Below, in pieces: positions 1 to 6,906 of a stretch of 13,261 nucleotides of DNA. The stretch covers positions 1 to 13,261 of the forward strand of contig DATDRS010000196.1 of the NCBI GenBank assembly GCA_035291605.1, written 5' to 3'. Position numbers and translations under genes: made by a program. Below the pieces are notes generated by a model, which did no database searches, was not told the DNA's origin, and saw nothing but the letters and a program-made list of their open reading frames with translations. Positions within the stretch are counted from its first letter, which is position 1. Each line of letters starts with the position of its first letter. Origin of the DNA: DATDRS01 sp035291605. Its GTDB lineage: Bacteria; Chloroflexota; Anaerolineae; Anaerolineales; UBA6663.

Positions 1-3000
1 CTTGCGCCCACCGAGGAGGCCCCGGCGGGTGAAGACTCGCTCGATTGGATGAAGGCCGCCGCGCCGCCGCCCGCGATCGTTTCCGGCCCGGAAGCGCTGT
101 CGGATGATCAATCCAGTGATTGGGCGCAGTCCATTGAAGCCGCGCCCGGCGAGATGCCGGACTGGATGAAAGAAGTCGCGCCGCCCCCGCCCCCAGCGGC
201 GGAGGATGAGACACCCGACTGGCTGAAAGGCTTAGAGCCGCAGACACCGGCCGAGTCGCAGACCCCTGCGGTCAAGCCTATCAAGCGGTTGACCGACCGG
301 CTTGACCCGAACCGCGTAAAAACCGGGCAACTCGGCTCAGGTCCGTTGAAAGAGCCGCCGCCCGCGCCGGAGGCGGAGACCCCGGATTGGATGAAATCCG
401 TTTTCGGCGAGGCCGAGGGCGGCGCGACAGCTGCCGAAGAACTACCCGACTGGATGAAGGCGGCCCCTCCCGCCGACGAGGTCCCAGACTGGATGAGGGC
501 CACGGCGCTCTCGCCGGATGAGACGGCTGAACCCTCTGAGCCGGTGGCTCAGACTCCGCTCTGGATGCAAGCGGCTGGGCCAGAGTCCGCTCTGCCGGCC
601 GAAGAGGCGCCGGAGTGGATGAAGCCTGCTTTCGGCGAAGCTGAAGGAACGGCTGCGCCCGAGGTGGCCGCTCCAGATGAAATGCCCGATTGGATGCGGG
701 GGGCCGCGCAGGAATCTGCCGCACCCGCCGCAGAGATGCCGGACTGGATGAAGCCGGCCTTCGGCGAAGTTGAAGAAGCCGCCGCGCCTGAGATGGCCGC
801 CCCGGCTGAAATTCCCGACTGGATGCGGGGGGCCGCGCAGGAATCTGCCGCACCCGCCGAAGAGATGCCGGACTGGATGAAGCCCGCCTTCGGCGAGGCT
901 GAGGAAACGGCTGCGCCTGAGATGGCCGCCGCGGCTGAAATTCCCGACTGGATGCAGGTTGCCGCGCAGGAATCTGTCGCACCCGCCGAAGAGATGCCGG
1001 ACTGGATGAAATCGGCCCTCGGCGAAGTTGAAGAGGCCCCTGCCCCGGCGGTTCAGGAAACGCCGCCGCTTCCTGCGCCGGAGAAAAAGAAAGCCGCTGC
1101 CGCAGACCTTCCCGAGTTCTTGCAGCCGGCCTCCGAGGAAGCCATCGCGCGCGCCAGCGAGCCGACCCATCTGGCCGACGACTTTGGGGACGAGAGCAAA
1201 GAAAACTGGCTCAAAGAAGTGGTGGGCGTGCAGGCCGGTCCGGTCGCGCCCGAAGACGAGCCTATGGCCGCGGGCGAAGTGCCGGACTGGATCAAAGCGA
1301 TGATGCCGTCCGAGCCAGCGCCCGCCTCCGCTGAGGCGTCTTCGCAGTCTGCAGCCTCGCTCACGGACTTTGAAGCCGCCCTCGAAGCAGCTCGACGCAA
1401 GGGCCAGCCGCAGGCGGTTGAGTGGTTGGGTCTTGAACCCGCCGAAGAAGGCTCAGGCGCCCAACCTGCAGCCGAGGCTCCAGGTGAGGCGGTCCCTGAC
1501 TGGATGCAGCCTGTCCTGAGCGAAGCCGAAGGAGCTGCCTCTGCCGAACAGATGCCCGATTGGATGCAAGCGGCTGAGCCAGAGGCCGCCCCACCCGCCG
1601 AAGAAACGGCTGCGCCCGAGATTACCGCCCCGGCTGAAATGCCCGATTGGATGCAACCTGCCTTGGGCGAAGCCGAAGGAGCGGCCGAGGCCGCGCCCGA
1701 TTGGATGAAAGCGGCCCTGGGCGAAACGGAGGCGTCTGAGGCTCAGGCCGAAACCATGCCGGCGTGGATGGAGTCCGCGCCTGAAGTTGAGGGGTTGGTC
1801 GAAGCAGCGCCAACACCTCCAGCAGAAGAGATTGACTGGATGTCGCCTGACGCCATGCTCAAGATGATGGCGCAGATGGGCGTGGAGACGCCGGCCACAC
1901 CGCCGCCAGCCGAAGCGCCCGTCGCCGCGGAGCCAACGCCCTCAGAGGCCGTTGAAACGCCGGGGCCTGTGGCCGAGAAACCTGACTGGCTCAAGCAGGT
2001 GGAGGCCGAAGCCGAGGCGTATGAGGCCGCCATTGCGCCTCAGCCCGCGCCCGCCGAAGAGATTCCAGATTGGACGCTGGGCGCTGCGGCTGAAACCCCC
2101 GCGCCGGCTGAGGAGGCCGGCGAACCTCCAGCGCCCGCCGCCGCATTTCCTGACTGGCTCCGCGCGCCGGCGGCCGAGGAAGAGGCCGAAGCCTTGGACT
2201 GGGCTGAGTCGGCCGAGCCTCAAGGCAAACCGGTCCCCGAATGGCTGCGCCAGCCCGGCGAGGGAGCAGTCATGCCGCCGATTGAGTGGCTGCGCGCGCC
2301 GGTTGAGAGCGCCGCGGCAGAGGCGGCCGAAGCGCCGTCAACGCCTGAGGAAGACTTGCCTCCGTGGATGAAGAAACCCAGGACGCCCCTCCCTGAGGAG
2401 GCGATGCCCCCAGCCGTGGCCGAAGCGCCTGAACCGGCTGCTTCCGCCCCAACTGAAACGCCTGCGCCGGCCGAAGAAGAGATTGACTGGATGTCGCCCG
2501 ACGCCATGCTCAAGATGATGGCGCAGATGGGCGTGGAGACGCCGGCCACACCGCCGCCAGCCGAAGCGCCTGTCGCCGCAGAGCCAACGCCCTCAGAGGC
2601 CGTCGAAACGCCGGGGCCTGAGGCCGAGAAATCCGACTGGCTCAAGCAGATGGAGGCCGAAGCCGAGGCGTACGAGGCTATAGCCGCGGCCCAACCCACC
2701 CAGCCTGAATCCGCGCCTGCGCCGGCCGAAGAAGAGATTGACTGGATGTCGCCCGACGCCATGCTCAAGATGATGGCGCAGATGGGCGTGGAGACGCCGG
2801 CCACACCGCCGCCAGCCGAAGCGCCCGTCGCCGCAGAGCCAACGCCCTCAGAGGCCGTTGAAACGCCGGGGCCTGAGGCCGAGAAACCCGACTGGCTCAA
2901 GCAGATGGAGGCCGAAGCCGATGCGTACGAGGCTATAGCCGCGGCCCAACCCACCCAGCCTGAATCCGCGCCCGCGCCGGCCGAAGAAGAGATTGACTGG

Positions 3001-4404
3001 ATGTCGCCCGACGCCATGCTCAAGATGATGGCTCAAATGGGCATTGACACACAAGCCCCGCTGTCCACGACTACCCCCGAAACCGAGGCCGCTGTCGAAA
3101 TGCCGGTTGCCTCTATCGAGTCAGGACCGCCCCCCGCTGAGATGCCGGAGGAGGCGCTCAGATGGCTGGAGGGCCTCGCTTTGCAGCAGGGAAGCGGGCC
3201 TGAGGAAGCGCCCGCCGAGGGCGCCGTTGCGCCGCCGGCCTGGGTCACGGCCCCTCAAGAAGAGGAAGTTCCACCCGCCGAACCGGGCGTCATCCCGGAT
3301 TGGCTCAAGGCCATCGCGCCGCAGGCTGAGGCGCAAGCCCAAGAACCTGCGCCCTCCCCCGCACCAGAGCCGGTTCAGGCCGAAATGAGCCCCGATGAGG
3401 CGCTCCAGTGGCTGGAAAACCTCGCCCGGCAGCAAGGCGCCAGTCCCGAAGAGATAGTCGCGCAACCTGCTGAGGGCGTCGTCGTGACGCCTGAGTGGAT
3501 CAAGGCTCAGCAAGCGCCATCGCCGACGGCGATGCAGCCGGAAACGGAAGCGCCGGCGCCGCCACCGGTGGTTGAGCCGCCTCCTGCCGTCGAGGAGGCC
3601 AGGCCCTCTGAACCTGCCCCAGCGGCCGCGCCTGAGCCAGAGGCCGAAACGCCGGAGGCCGGCCCCGACAAACTGGCTCGCCTCGCAGAGCGGCTCGCCA
3701 CATCCCGGCGCACGAAGGAATCCGAAATCGCCGCCCGCTTCGAATCACAACGCCTGGCGCGCGAAGCAGCGCAGCGTGAGATCCAGGAGAAGATGGAAAA
3801 ACGCCGATCCGACACGGGCCGGATTGGCCGAGGGACCGGCCCGCTCAAGGGTACCGGCCCGCTCAAAGGTACCGGCCCGCTCCAAGATACCGGGCCGCTC
3901 AAAGGCACGGGGCCGCTCCAGGAGACCGAGGCCGTGGAGGCCGGCAAATTTGAGACGGCTAAGCTGGCAGAAACGGCCCCCCTGACCCCCGTTGCGCCCG
4001 AGCCGGCCGCGGAGCTGAGCCAGCTTGCGGCCCAGGTTGAGCCGCCGGAAGTAGTGAAGAAACCAGCCGCGCCCAAACCCAGGCGCACGCCCAGGCCCAA
4101 AGCGTCGCGCCCGCGCCGCGCCGGGAAATCGTCGTCGCCCTATGCGGCCGAAGCGCCCGAAAACGTCATCACGTTCAGCCAGGCTCGCCTGGGCGAGGGC
4201 GAGCACGATCAGGCGGCGGAAGCGCTAGGGTATCTCATCTTGACCAACCAGATGGTAGAGGAAGTGATTACGGTATTGGAGACATACGCCGCCGGCAACA
4301 CGCCTTCCTTGCCGGTGCTGCAAACTTTGGGCGATGCCTATTTGAAAGTCGGCCGGCTGCAAAAGGCGCTCGATGCTTACCAGCGAGCATTAGGGCAAGT
4401 GTAG
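1..4404 (+). CDS. Giant Ala/Pro/Glu-rich 'PDWMK' repeat protein with C-terminal TPR (5' partial)
   Basis: The reading frame is already open at base 1 and reads through 1467 visible residues to TAG at 4402-4404. The ATG at 49 is the Met of a DWMK repeat, not a start, so the true start lies left of the window. About 40 copies of a short motif, [DE]xPDW[ML][KRQ], are strung through acidic, proline/alanine-rich and presumably disordered sequence. Longer repeat units lie at 610-1041, 1828-3045 and 3832-3921. Two units of the form SPDEALxWLExLAxQQG lie near 3150-3200 and 3388-3450. A charged, probably coiled-coil stretch (3667-3820) precedes the GTGPLK array. A basic Pro/Arg/Lys linker (about 4057-4125) leads to a C-terminal TPR-like helical region (about 4150-4401) ending in a canonical TPR helix pair (GDAYLKVGRLQKALDAYQRAL). 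The TPR suggests a protein-docking role; the Trp motifs may be short linear binding sites. Function is unknown. Similar repeat proteins are, to my knowledge, typical of Anaerolineae. Coding frame is certain; role is not. Confidence 0.9.
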   Translation, partial: LAPTEEAPAGEDSLDWMKAAAPPPAIVSGPEALSDDQSSDWAQSIEAAPGEMPDWMKEVAPPPPPAAEDETPDWLKGLEPQTPAESQTPAVKPIKRLTDRLDPNRVKTGQLGSGPLKEPPPAPEAETPDWMKSVFGEAEGGATAAEELPDWMKAAPPADEVPDWMRATALSPDETAEPSEPVAQTPLWMQAAGPESALPAEEAPEWMKPAFGEAEGTAAPEVAAPDEMPDWMRGAAQESAAPAAEMPDWMKPAFGEVEEAAAPEMAAPAEIPDWMRGAAQESAAPAEEMPDWMKPAFGEAEETAAPEMAAAAEIPDWMQVAAQESVAPAEEMPDWMKSALGEVEEAPAPAVQETPPLPAPEKKKAAAADLPEFLQPASEEAIARASEPTHLADDFGDESKENWLKEVVGVQAGPVAPEDEPMAAGEVPDWIKAMMPSEPAPASAEASSQSAASLTDFEAALEAARRKGQPQAVEWLGLEPAEEGSGAQPAAEAPGEAVPDWMQPVLSEAEGAASAEQMPDWMQAAEPEAAPPAEETAAPEITAPAEMPDWMQPALGEAEGAAEAAPDWMKAALGETEASEAQAETMPAWMESAPEVEGLVEAAPTPPAEEIDWMSPDAMLKMMAQMGVETPATPPPAEAPVAAEPTPSEAVETPGPVAEKPDWLKQVEAEAEAYEAAIAPQPAPAEEIPDWTLGAAAETPAPAEEAGEPPAPAAAFPDWLRAPAAEEEAEALDWAESAEPQGKPVPEWLRQPGEGAVMPPIEWLRAPVESAAAEAAEAPSTPEEDLPPWMKKPRTPLPEEAMPPAVAEAPEPAASAPTETPAPAEEEIDWMSPDAMLKMMAQMGVETPATPPPAEAPVAAEPTPSEAVETPGPEAEKSDWLKQMEAEAEAYEAIAAAQPTQPESAPAPAEEEIDWMSPDAMLKMMAQMGVETPATPPPAEAPVAAEPTPSEAVETPGPEAEKPDWLKQMEAEADAYEAIAAAQPTQPESAPAPAEEEIDWMSPDAMLKMMAQMGIDTQAPLSTTTPETEAAVEMPVASIESGPPPAEMPEEALRWLEGLALQQGSGPEEAPAEGAVAPPAWVTAPQEEEVPPAEPGVIPDWLKAIAPQAEAQAQEPAPSPAPEPVQAEMSPDEALQWLENLARQQGASPEEIVAQPAEGVVVTPEWIKAQQAPSPTAMQPETEAPAPPPVVEPPPAVEEARPSEPAPAAAPEPEAETPEAGPDKLARLAERLATSRRTKESEIAARFESQRLAREAAQREIQEKMEKRRSDTGRIGRGTGPLKGTGPLKGTGPLQDTGPLKGTGPLQETEAVEAGKFETAKLAETAPLTPVAPEPAAELSQLAAQVEPPEVVKKPAAPKPRRTPRPKASRPRRAGKSSSPYAAEAPENVITFSQARLGEGEHDQAAEALGYLILTNQMVEEVITVLETYAAGNTPSLPVLQTLGDAYLKVGRLQKALDAYQRALGQV
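610..1041 (+). repeat. 129-bp (43-residue) in-frame tandem repeat, 3.3 units
   Basis: Units begin at 610, 739, 868 and 997; the last is partial. Each unit carries two Trp motifs, one of type PDWMKPAFGE and one of type PDWMRGAAQES. The Trp codons recur exactly 129 bp apart at 616/745/874/1003 and at 691/820/949. Units differ by a modest number of substitutions and have no indels, which indicates duplication by unequal exchange or slippage followed by divergence under frame constraint. Confidence 0.9.
1511..1532. repeat. Possible dispersed 'TCCTGAGCGAAGCCGAAGG' word inside the coding frame
   Basis: The 22 bases resemble the TCCTGAGCGAAGTCGAAGG word that I know as a very abundant dispersed element in many bacterial genomes, Chloroflexota included. 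Here it is read in frame as PVLSEAEG. Shorter, degenerate relatives (GGCGAAGCCGAAGG-like) recur in the neighbouring GEAEG motifs at about 633-648 and 1669-1681, so part of the repeat family may descend from such an insertion. The resemblance is from memory; a genome-wide count of the word would settle it. Confidence 0.45.
1828..2028 (+). repeat. Separated copy of the 85-residue EIDWMSPDAML repeat
   Basis: This stretch encodes the same unit (EIDWMSPDAMLKMMAQMG ... DWLKQVEAEAEAYEA) that is tandemly repeated from 2479. It matches that unit almost base for base until about 2025 and then diverges. About 450 bp of other motif-rich sequence separates it from the tandem block. Confidence 0.85.
2479..3045 (+). 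repeat. 255-bp (85-residue) in-frame tandem repeat, 2.2 units, nearly identical
   Basis: Units run 2479-2733 and 2734-2988, with a partial third from 2989 to about 3045. By direct comparison the two full units differ at only five positions, about 98% identity. Three of the differences are synonymous and two change a residue (Ser/Pro and Glu/Asp). The spacing is exactly 255 bp, which keeps frame. This is far more similar than the 129-bp block, so it is a more recent or more strongly homogenised expansion. Confidence 0.93.
3832..3921 (+). repeat. 18-bp microrepeat array encoding five GTGPLK-type hexapeptides
   Basis: Five consecutive 18-bp units encode GTGPLK, GTGPLK, GTGPLQ, DTGPLK and GTGPLQ. 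The Thr codons fall at 3835, 3853, 3871, 3889 and 3907. A related string, KTGQLGSGPLKE, occurs once near 328-354 close to the visible N-terminal end, so the motif brackets the Trp-motif region. Confidence 0.9.
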
Positions 4405-4415
4405 CTTCTCGTATC

Positions 4416-4448
4416 AAAACTCCCCCGTTGCCAGGGGAGTTTTGTTTT
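4416..4448 (+). terminator. Rho-independent terminator after the giant repeat protein
   Basis: AAAACTCCCC (4416-4425) pairs perfectly with GGGGAGTTTT (4434-4443) around an 8-nt loop and is followed by GTTTTAA. It begins 12 bp after the TAG stop. It separates this transcript from the downstream ndk promoter. The A-rich 5' arm makes it potentially bidirectional. Confidence 0.88.
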
Positions 4449-4507
4449 AATCGCCCATCGGAAATTCCATCCACTCCCCACGCTTCCGCCCGCGCGCTGG
4501 TGATATC

Positions 4508-4516
4508 TGGTAGAAT
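4508..4516 (+). promoter_or_regulatory. Candidate extended -10 promoter for ndk
   Basis: TGGTAGAAT fits the extended -10 form TGnTATAAT with one mismatch. No convincing -35 is visible upstream, as expected for an extended -10 promoter. It lies after the terminator and about 40 bp before the ndk start. A closely similar box, TGCTACAAT, precedes rsfS. Confidence 0.5.
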
Positions 4517-4548
4517 GCGCCAACTGCCAATCCAATCTTTCATCACGT

Positions 4549-4554
4549 GGAGGT
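4549..4554 (+). promoter_or_regulatory. Ribosome binding site that sets the ndk start
   Basis: GGAGGT lies 4 nt before TTG at 4559. An upstream in-frame GTG at 4547 overlaps this site and would have no Shine-Dalgarno of its own, so TTG is the better start. Confidence 0.75.
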
Positions 4555-4558
4555 CATT

Positions 4559-5011
4559 TTGGAGCGATCGCTGGTCATCCTCAAGCCCGACGGCGTCCAG
4601 CGCGGGCTGATGGGGGAGGTCATTACCCGGCTGGAGTGCCGGGGCCTGCGGCTGGCGGCCATGAAATTCATGTCCGTCGGCCAGGAGCTGGCGGCTCGAC
4701 ACTATGCGATTCACAAAGGCAAGCCGTTCTACGAGTCGCTCATTCACTACATCACTTCCGGGCCGGTGGTGGTGATGGCCTGGGAGGGCAGCAAAGCTAT
4801 CGAGGCGATCCGCCAGACGGTGGGCGCGACCAACCCGACCGCCGCCGCGCCTGGCTCGATCCGCGCAGACCTGGCGCTGGACATTGGCCGCAACCTGATC
4901 CACGCCTCCGACGGCCCGGAGACCGCGACCTTTGAGTTAGGGTTGTGGTTCAAGCCGGAAGAATTCGTGGACTGGAAGCGCGACGGCGAGCGGTGGGTGT
5001 TCGAGAAGTAG
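4559..5011 (+). CDS. ndk: Nucleoside diphosphate kinase
   Basis: This enzyme transfers the gamma-phosphate of ATP to nucleoside diphosphates through a phosphohistidine and balances cytoplasmic NTP and dNTP pools. From the TTG start the protein is 150 residues, the usual bacterial Ndk length, and begins MERSLVILKPDGVQRGL, the family's N-terminal signature with the conserved Lys. The active-site segment GRNLIHASDGPETA holds the catalytic His at residue 115, followed by the conserved SD and GLWF. GTG at 4547 would add four residues (MEVI) not seen in the family and is disfavoured by the GGAGGT at 4549-4554. The gene appears monocistronic, with its own promoter-like box and a terminator at 5045-5083. 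It is convergent with rsfS. Identification is very secure. Confidence 0.97.
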   Translation: MERSLVILKPDGVQRGLMGEVITRLECRGLRLAAMKFMSVGQELAARHYAIHKGKPFYESLIHYITSGPVVVMAWEGSKAIEAIRQTVGATNPTAAAPGSIRADLALDIGRNLIHASDGPETATFELGLWFKPEEFVDWKRDGERWVFEK

Positions 5012-5044
5012 GCAGCCGCCAGTAGACAGTCGTCAGATACGATG

Positions 5045-5083
5045 GGAGCGGCGTCCCTGTGGAGCGCTGCTCCTGTTTTTATT
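5045..5083 (+). terminator. Rho-independent terminator of ndk
   Basis: GGAGCGGCGT (5045-5054) pairs with GCGCTGCTCC (5064-5073), with two G-T wobbles and a 9-nt loop. TGTTTTTATTT follows. It sits 33 bp after the ndk stop, in the gap between the convergent ndk and rsfS genes. I see no T-tract for the opposite strand. Confidence 0.8.
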
Positions 5084-5100
5084 TCCTGGCCCGACGAGGG

Positions 5101-5448
5101 TCACTGAATCCGCAGGATGACTTTCCCCTCTCGCCAGAGTTCCTCGAGCCGGTAGCGTTTGCGCTGCTCGGCCGAGAAGAGGTGGACGATCACTTCGCCG
5201 AAATCTATCAGTATCCAGCCGCCCGCCGCGTGGCCCTCCACGCGCGGGGCTTTGCGGCGGTGCTTCTTGTGCCCGACTTCGTCCAGCGCTTCAGCCAGCG
5301 CATCCAGCTGGCGCTCGCTGGTCCCCGTGCAGATGACGAAGTAATCGGTGAAAATCGAATGCCCCTGTATGTCGAGGAGGACGATGCTTTCCGCTTTCTT
5401 ATCTTCGAGCGTGTGAACTAGAGAACGGGCAAAATCAATTCCTTTCAG
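5101..5448 (-). CDS. rsfS: Ribosomal silencing factor RsfS
   Basis: RsfS binds L14 (uL14) on the 50S subunit and blocks 30S joining, damping translation when nutrients are short. Family blocks visible in order are LEDKKAESIVLLDI (residues 14-27), DYFVICTGTSERQL (35-48) and EGHAAGGWILIDFGEVIVHLF (about 71-91). With 115 residues it is a normal-length RsfS. I chose CTG at 5448 because GGGAGG at 5454-5459 lies 5 nt before it, and the resulting N-terminus fits the family. The alternative TTG at 5469 has no Shine-Dalgarno and sits almost at the predicted transcript start. The usual neighbour nadD is absent here; thpR lies just upstream, but a promoter-like box in the gap suggests separate expression. 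Function secure, start less so. Confidence 0.93.
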   Translation of the reverse strand: MKGIDFARSLVHTLEDKKAESIVLLDIQGHSIFTDYFVICTGTSERQLDALAEALDEVGHKKHRRKAPRVEGHAAGGWILIDFGEVIVHLFSAEQRKRYRLEELWREGKVILRIQ

Positions 5449-5453
5449 AGTGG

Positions 5454-5459
5454 CCTCCC
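5454..5459 (-). promoter_or_regulatory. Ribosome binding site suggesting a CTG start for rsfS
   Basis: On the minus strand GGGAGG is spaced 5 nt from CTG (5448-5446). No ATG or GTG is available at a suitable distance in frame. This makes a rare CTG start the best reading. Confidence 0.55.
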
Positions 5460-5484
5460 GGTTGAGCAAAACGCGGTTTGAAAA

Positions 5485-5493
5485 ATTGTAGCA
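5485..5493 (-). promoter_or_regulatory. Candidate extended -10 promoter for rsfS
   Basis: On the minus strand TGCTACAAT matches TGnTATAAT with one mismatch. It occupies the 28-48 bp gap between the thpR stop and the rsfS start. It predicts a transcript start near 5478, about 30 nt before the CTG start and upstream of the GGGAGG site. The -35 region is poor. Confidence 0.45.
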
Positions 5494-5497
5494 TCGG

Positions 5498-6103
5498 CTA
5501 TGTATTTGGGCTAATACCGAGCGGCGCGGCGAACAGCCGGGTATAGACCGCCCCGCCCGGTTTCAGGTCGCTGCGGATCAGGCTGAGGGTTTCAGCCGTG
5601 AGCGCGCCGAACTGCGCATAGCGCGGGTCTTTCAGGGCCTCGACCAACTTTTCGCGCTCGGGCAGGCGCAGGCTTCCGTGGAATCGCCCCAGCGTCAGGT
5701 GCGGCGTGAAATCGCGCGCTTCGGGTTTGAAGCCCAAGGGCGTCGAAAGATCGTCAATAGCTTTTTGCAGCGCGCGCAGGTTTTGCACATCGCCCGCGAG
5801 GCCGACCCACAACACGCGGGGGCGGAACGGATTGGGAAATACCCCGAGGCTGCCCGCCTCCAGGGACATTGGATGGGCGGAGGCCGCCGCCGTTTTCAGC
5901 GACTGTTGGAGCGCCGGGAGGCGGTCGGAGGCGACTTCCCCGTAAAACTTCAGCGTGAGATGGATGCCCTCGGCGCGGGCCCAGCGGATGCTTTTGCGTG
6001 GAAGCATCGGCCCAAGCTCGGCCATGACCCCGGCTAGCCGTTCGGTCAGCTCCGGCGGCAGTTCGACGGCGGCGAAGACGCGCAGTTTTCCGAGGGCGCT
6101 CAA
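5498..6103 (-). CDS. thpR: RNA 2',3'-cyclic phosphodiesterase (2H phosphoesterase, LigT/ThpR family)
   Basis: Enzymes of this family open RNA 2',3'-cyclic phosphates and can catalyse 2'-5' ligation in vitro. The two catalytic HxTx motifs are present: HLTLKF at residues 48-53 and HLTLGR at 135-140. The start LRVFAAVELP and the block LGVFPNPFRPRVLWVGL (86-102) are family hallmarks. From TTG at 6103 the protein has 201 residues, slightly above the usual 180-190. That TTG shares the sequence TTGA with the TGA stop of the upstream hydrolase, so translation is probably coupled. Only a weak Shine-Dalgarno is visible. The frame extends upstream without a stop, but that stretch is antisense-like shadow inside the hydrolase gene and is rejected as N-terminus. 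Confidence 0.93.
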   Translation of the reverse strand: MSALGKLRVFAAVELPPELTERLAGVMAELGPMLPRKSIRWARAEGIHLTLKFYGEVASDRLPALQQSLKTAAASAHPMSLEAGSLGVFPNPFRPRVLWVGLAGDVQNLRALQKAIDDLSTPLGFKPEARDFTPHLTLGRFHGSLRLPEREKLVEALKDPRYAQFGALTAETLSLIRSDLKPGGAVYTRLFAAPLGISPNT

Positions 6104-6897
6104 GCGAGGAATTCTCGAACGTGGCCGAGCGTCTCGGCCGGAAGATCGTCGGTGACCAGGTGGCCGGCGCGCAGGACGACGAGGCGAGCGCCCGGCACAC
6201 GCTCGGCGGCGAAGCGGCCTTCGTGATGCGACACCGTCAGGTCCTGGTCGCCGACGACGATGAGGGTCGGCGCGGTGATGTGCGCCAGGCGCGGCGAAAG
6301 ATCGTGGCCGAGGACCGCGCGGCCGCTGCTCCACAACGAGCCGGCCGTGCTTTTGGCAAAGTCCTCGGTGCGGCGGCGGATGTATTTGACGCCGTGATGC
6401 AGGCGGTCGCCCAACCGATGGCGCAACATCGGCTGCAAAACCCGCGGCGATACACGCAGCGTCCAATGGAGCAGACGCTGGCCCGGCCCCCAGTGCGCCA
6501 GCGGGCGCAGGCTCGTCCGCCGGCCGGTGACGACCGGATTAATGGCGACCAGCCGTTCGACCTGATCGGCGTGGGAAGCGGCCAGGTCAAAGGCGATCAT
6601 GCCCCCCATCGAGTGGCCGATAATGCGCGCGGCGCGCATGTGGGCGGCCTGCATGAATGAAGAGACGATGGCCGTGTAGTTGGAGATGGAATACCATTCT
6701 TCAGCCGGTTTGTCCGAATCGCCAAAACCGGGCAGGTCAATCGCCCAACACCGGTAGGCGGAGGCCAGGCTGGAAGAGAGATGCGCCCACATGCGCCGCG
6801 AGCTGGCCCAGCCGTGGATGAAGAGCAGGTCCGGCCCCTTCCCCTCGACCTGATAACGAATGTGGATGCCGCTGAGGGCAAGCGTGTCTTCGGTCAT
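6100..6897 (-). CDS. Alpha/beta-fold hydrolase
   Basis: A 265-residue cytoplasmic alpha/beta hydrolase of the esterase/epoxide-hydrolase type. It shows HGW (28-30) for the oxyanion hole, IDLPGFGDSDKP (53-64), the nucleophile elbow GHSMGG with Ser96, the acid loop VVGDQD (Asp near 219), and AGHLVTDDLP with the catalytic His near 246. The complete triad argues for an active enzyme; the substrate cannot be told. ATG at 6897 gives a normal N-terminus; a longer reading from TTG at 6957 would overlap the upstream gene by about 50 bp and adds an unlikely basic tail. The gene starts 10 bp after the YqeC-MocA stop and overlaps thpR by 4 bp, so it is part of this minus-strand run. I see no specific tie to molybdenum hydroxylases. 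Confidence 0.9.
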   Translation of the reverse strand: MTEDTLALSGIHIRYQVEGKGPDLLFIHGWASSRRMWAHLSSSLASAYRCWAIDLPGFGDSDKPAEEWYSISNYTAIVSSFMQAAHMRAARIIGHSMGGMIAFDLAASHADQVERLVAINPVVTGRRTSLRPLAHWGPGQRLLHWTLRVSPRVLQPMLRHRLGDRLHHGVKYIRRRTEDFAKSTAGSLWSSGRAVLGHDLSPRLAHITAPTLIVVGDQDLTVSHHEGRFAAERVPGARLVVLRAGHLVTDDLPAETLGHVREFLA

Positions 6898-6906
6898 CGC
6901 AGACGA

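Noticed and set aside
49..51. ATG as start of the giant protein
   Set aside because: The frame is open to base 1 and this Met belongs to a DWMK repeat, so the gene is truncated by the window edge.
2220..3023. Long minus-strand open frame opposite the giant repeat protein
   Set aside because: It is a mirror of the 255-bp repeats; stop-free only because the plus-strand frame is repetitive and GC-rich. It is Ser/Gly/Ala low complexity with no ribosome site.
610..3921. CRISPR-like array
   Set aside because: The repeats are in-frame coding units without spacers of uniform size, with 129-, 255- and 18-bp periods tied to codons.
6104..6466. N-terminal extension of thpR in the same open frame
   Set aside because: It lies out of frame within the hydrolase gene and is Arg/Pro-rich; the family N-terminus (LRVFAAVELP) follows the TTG at 6103 directly.
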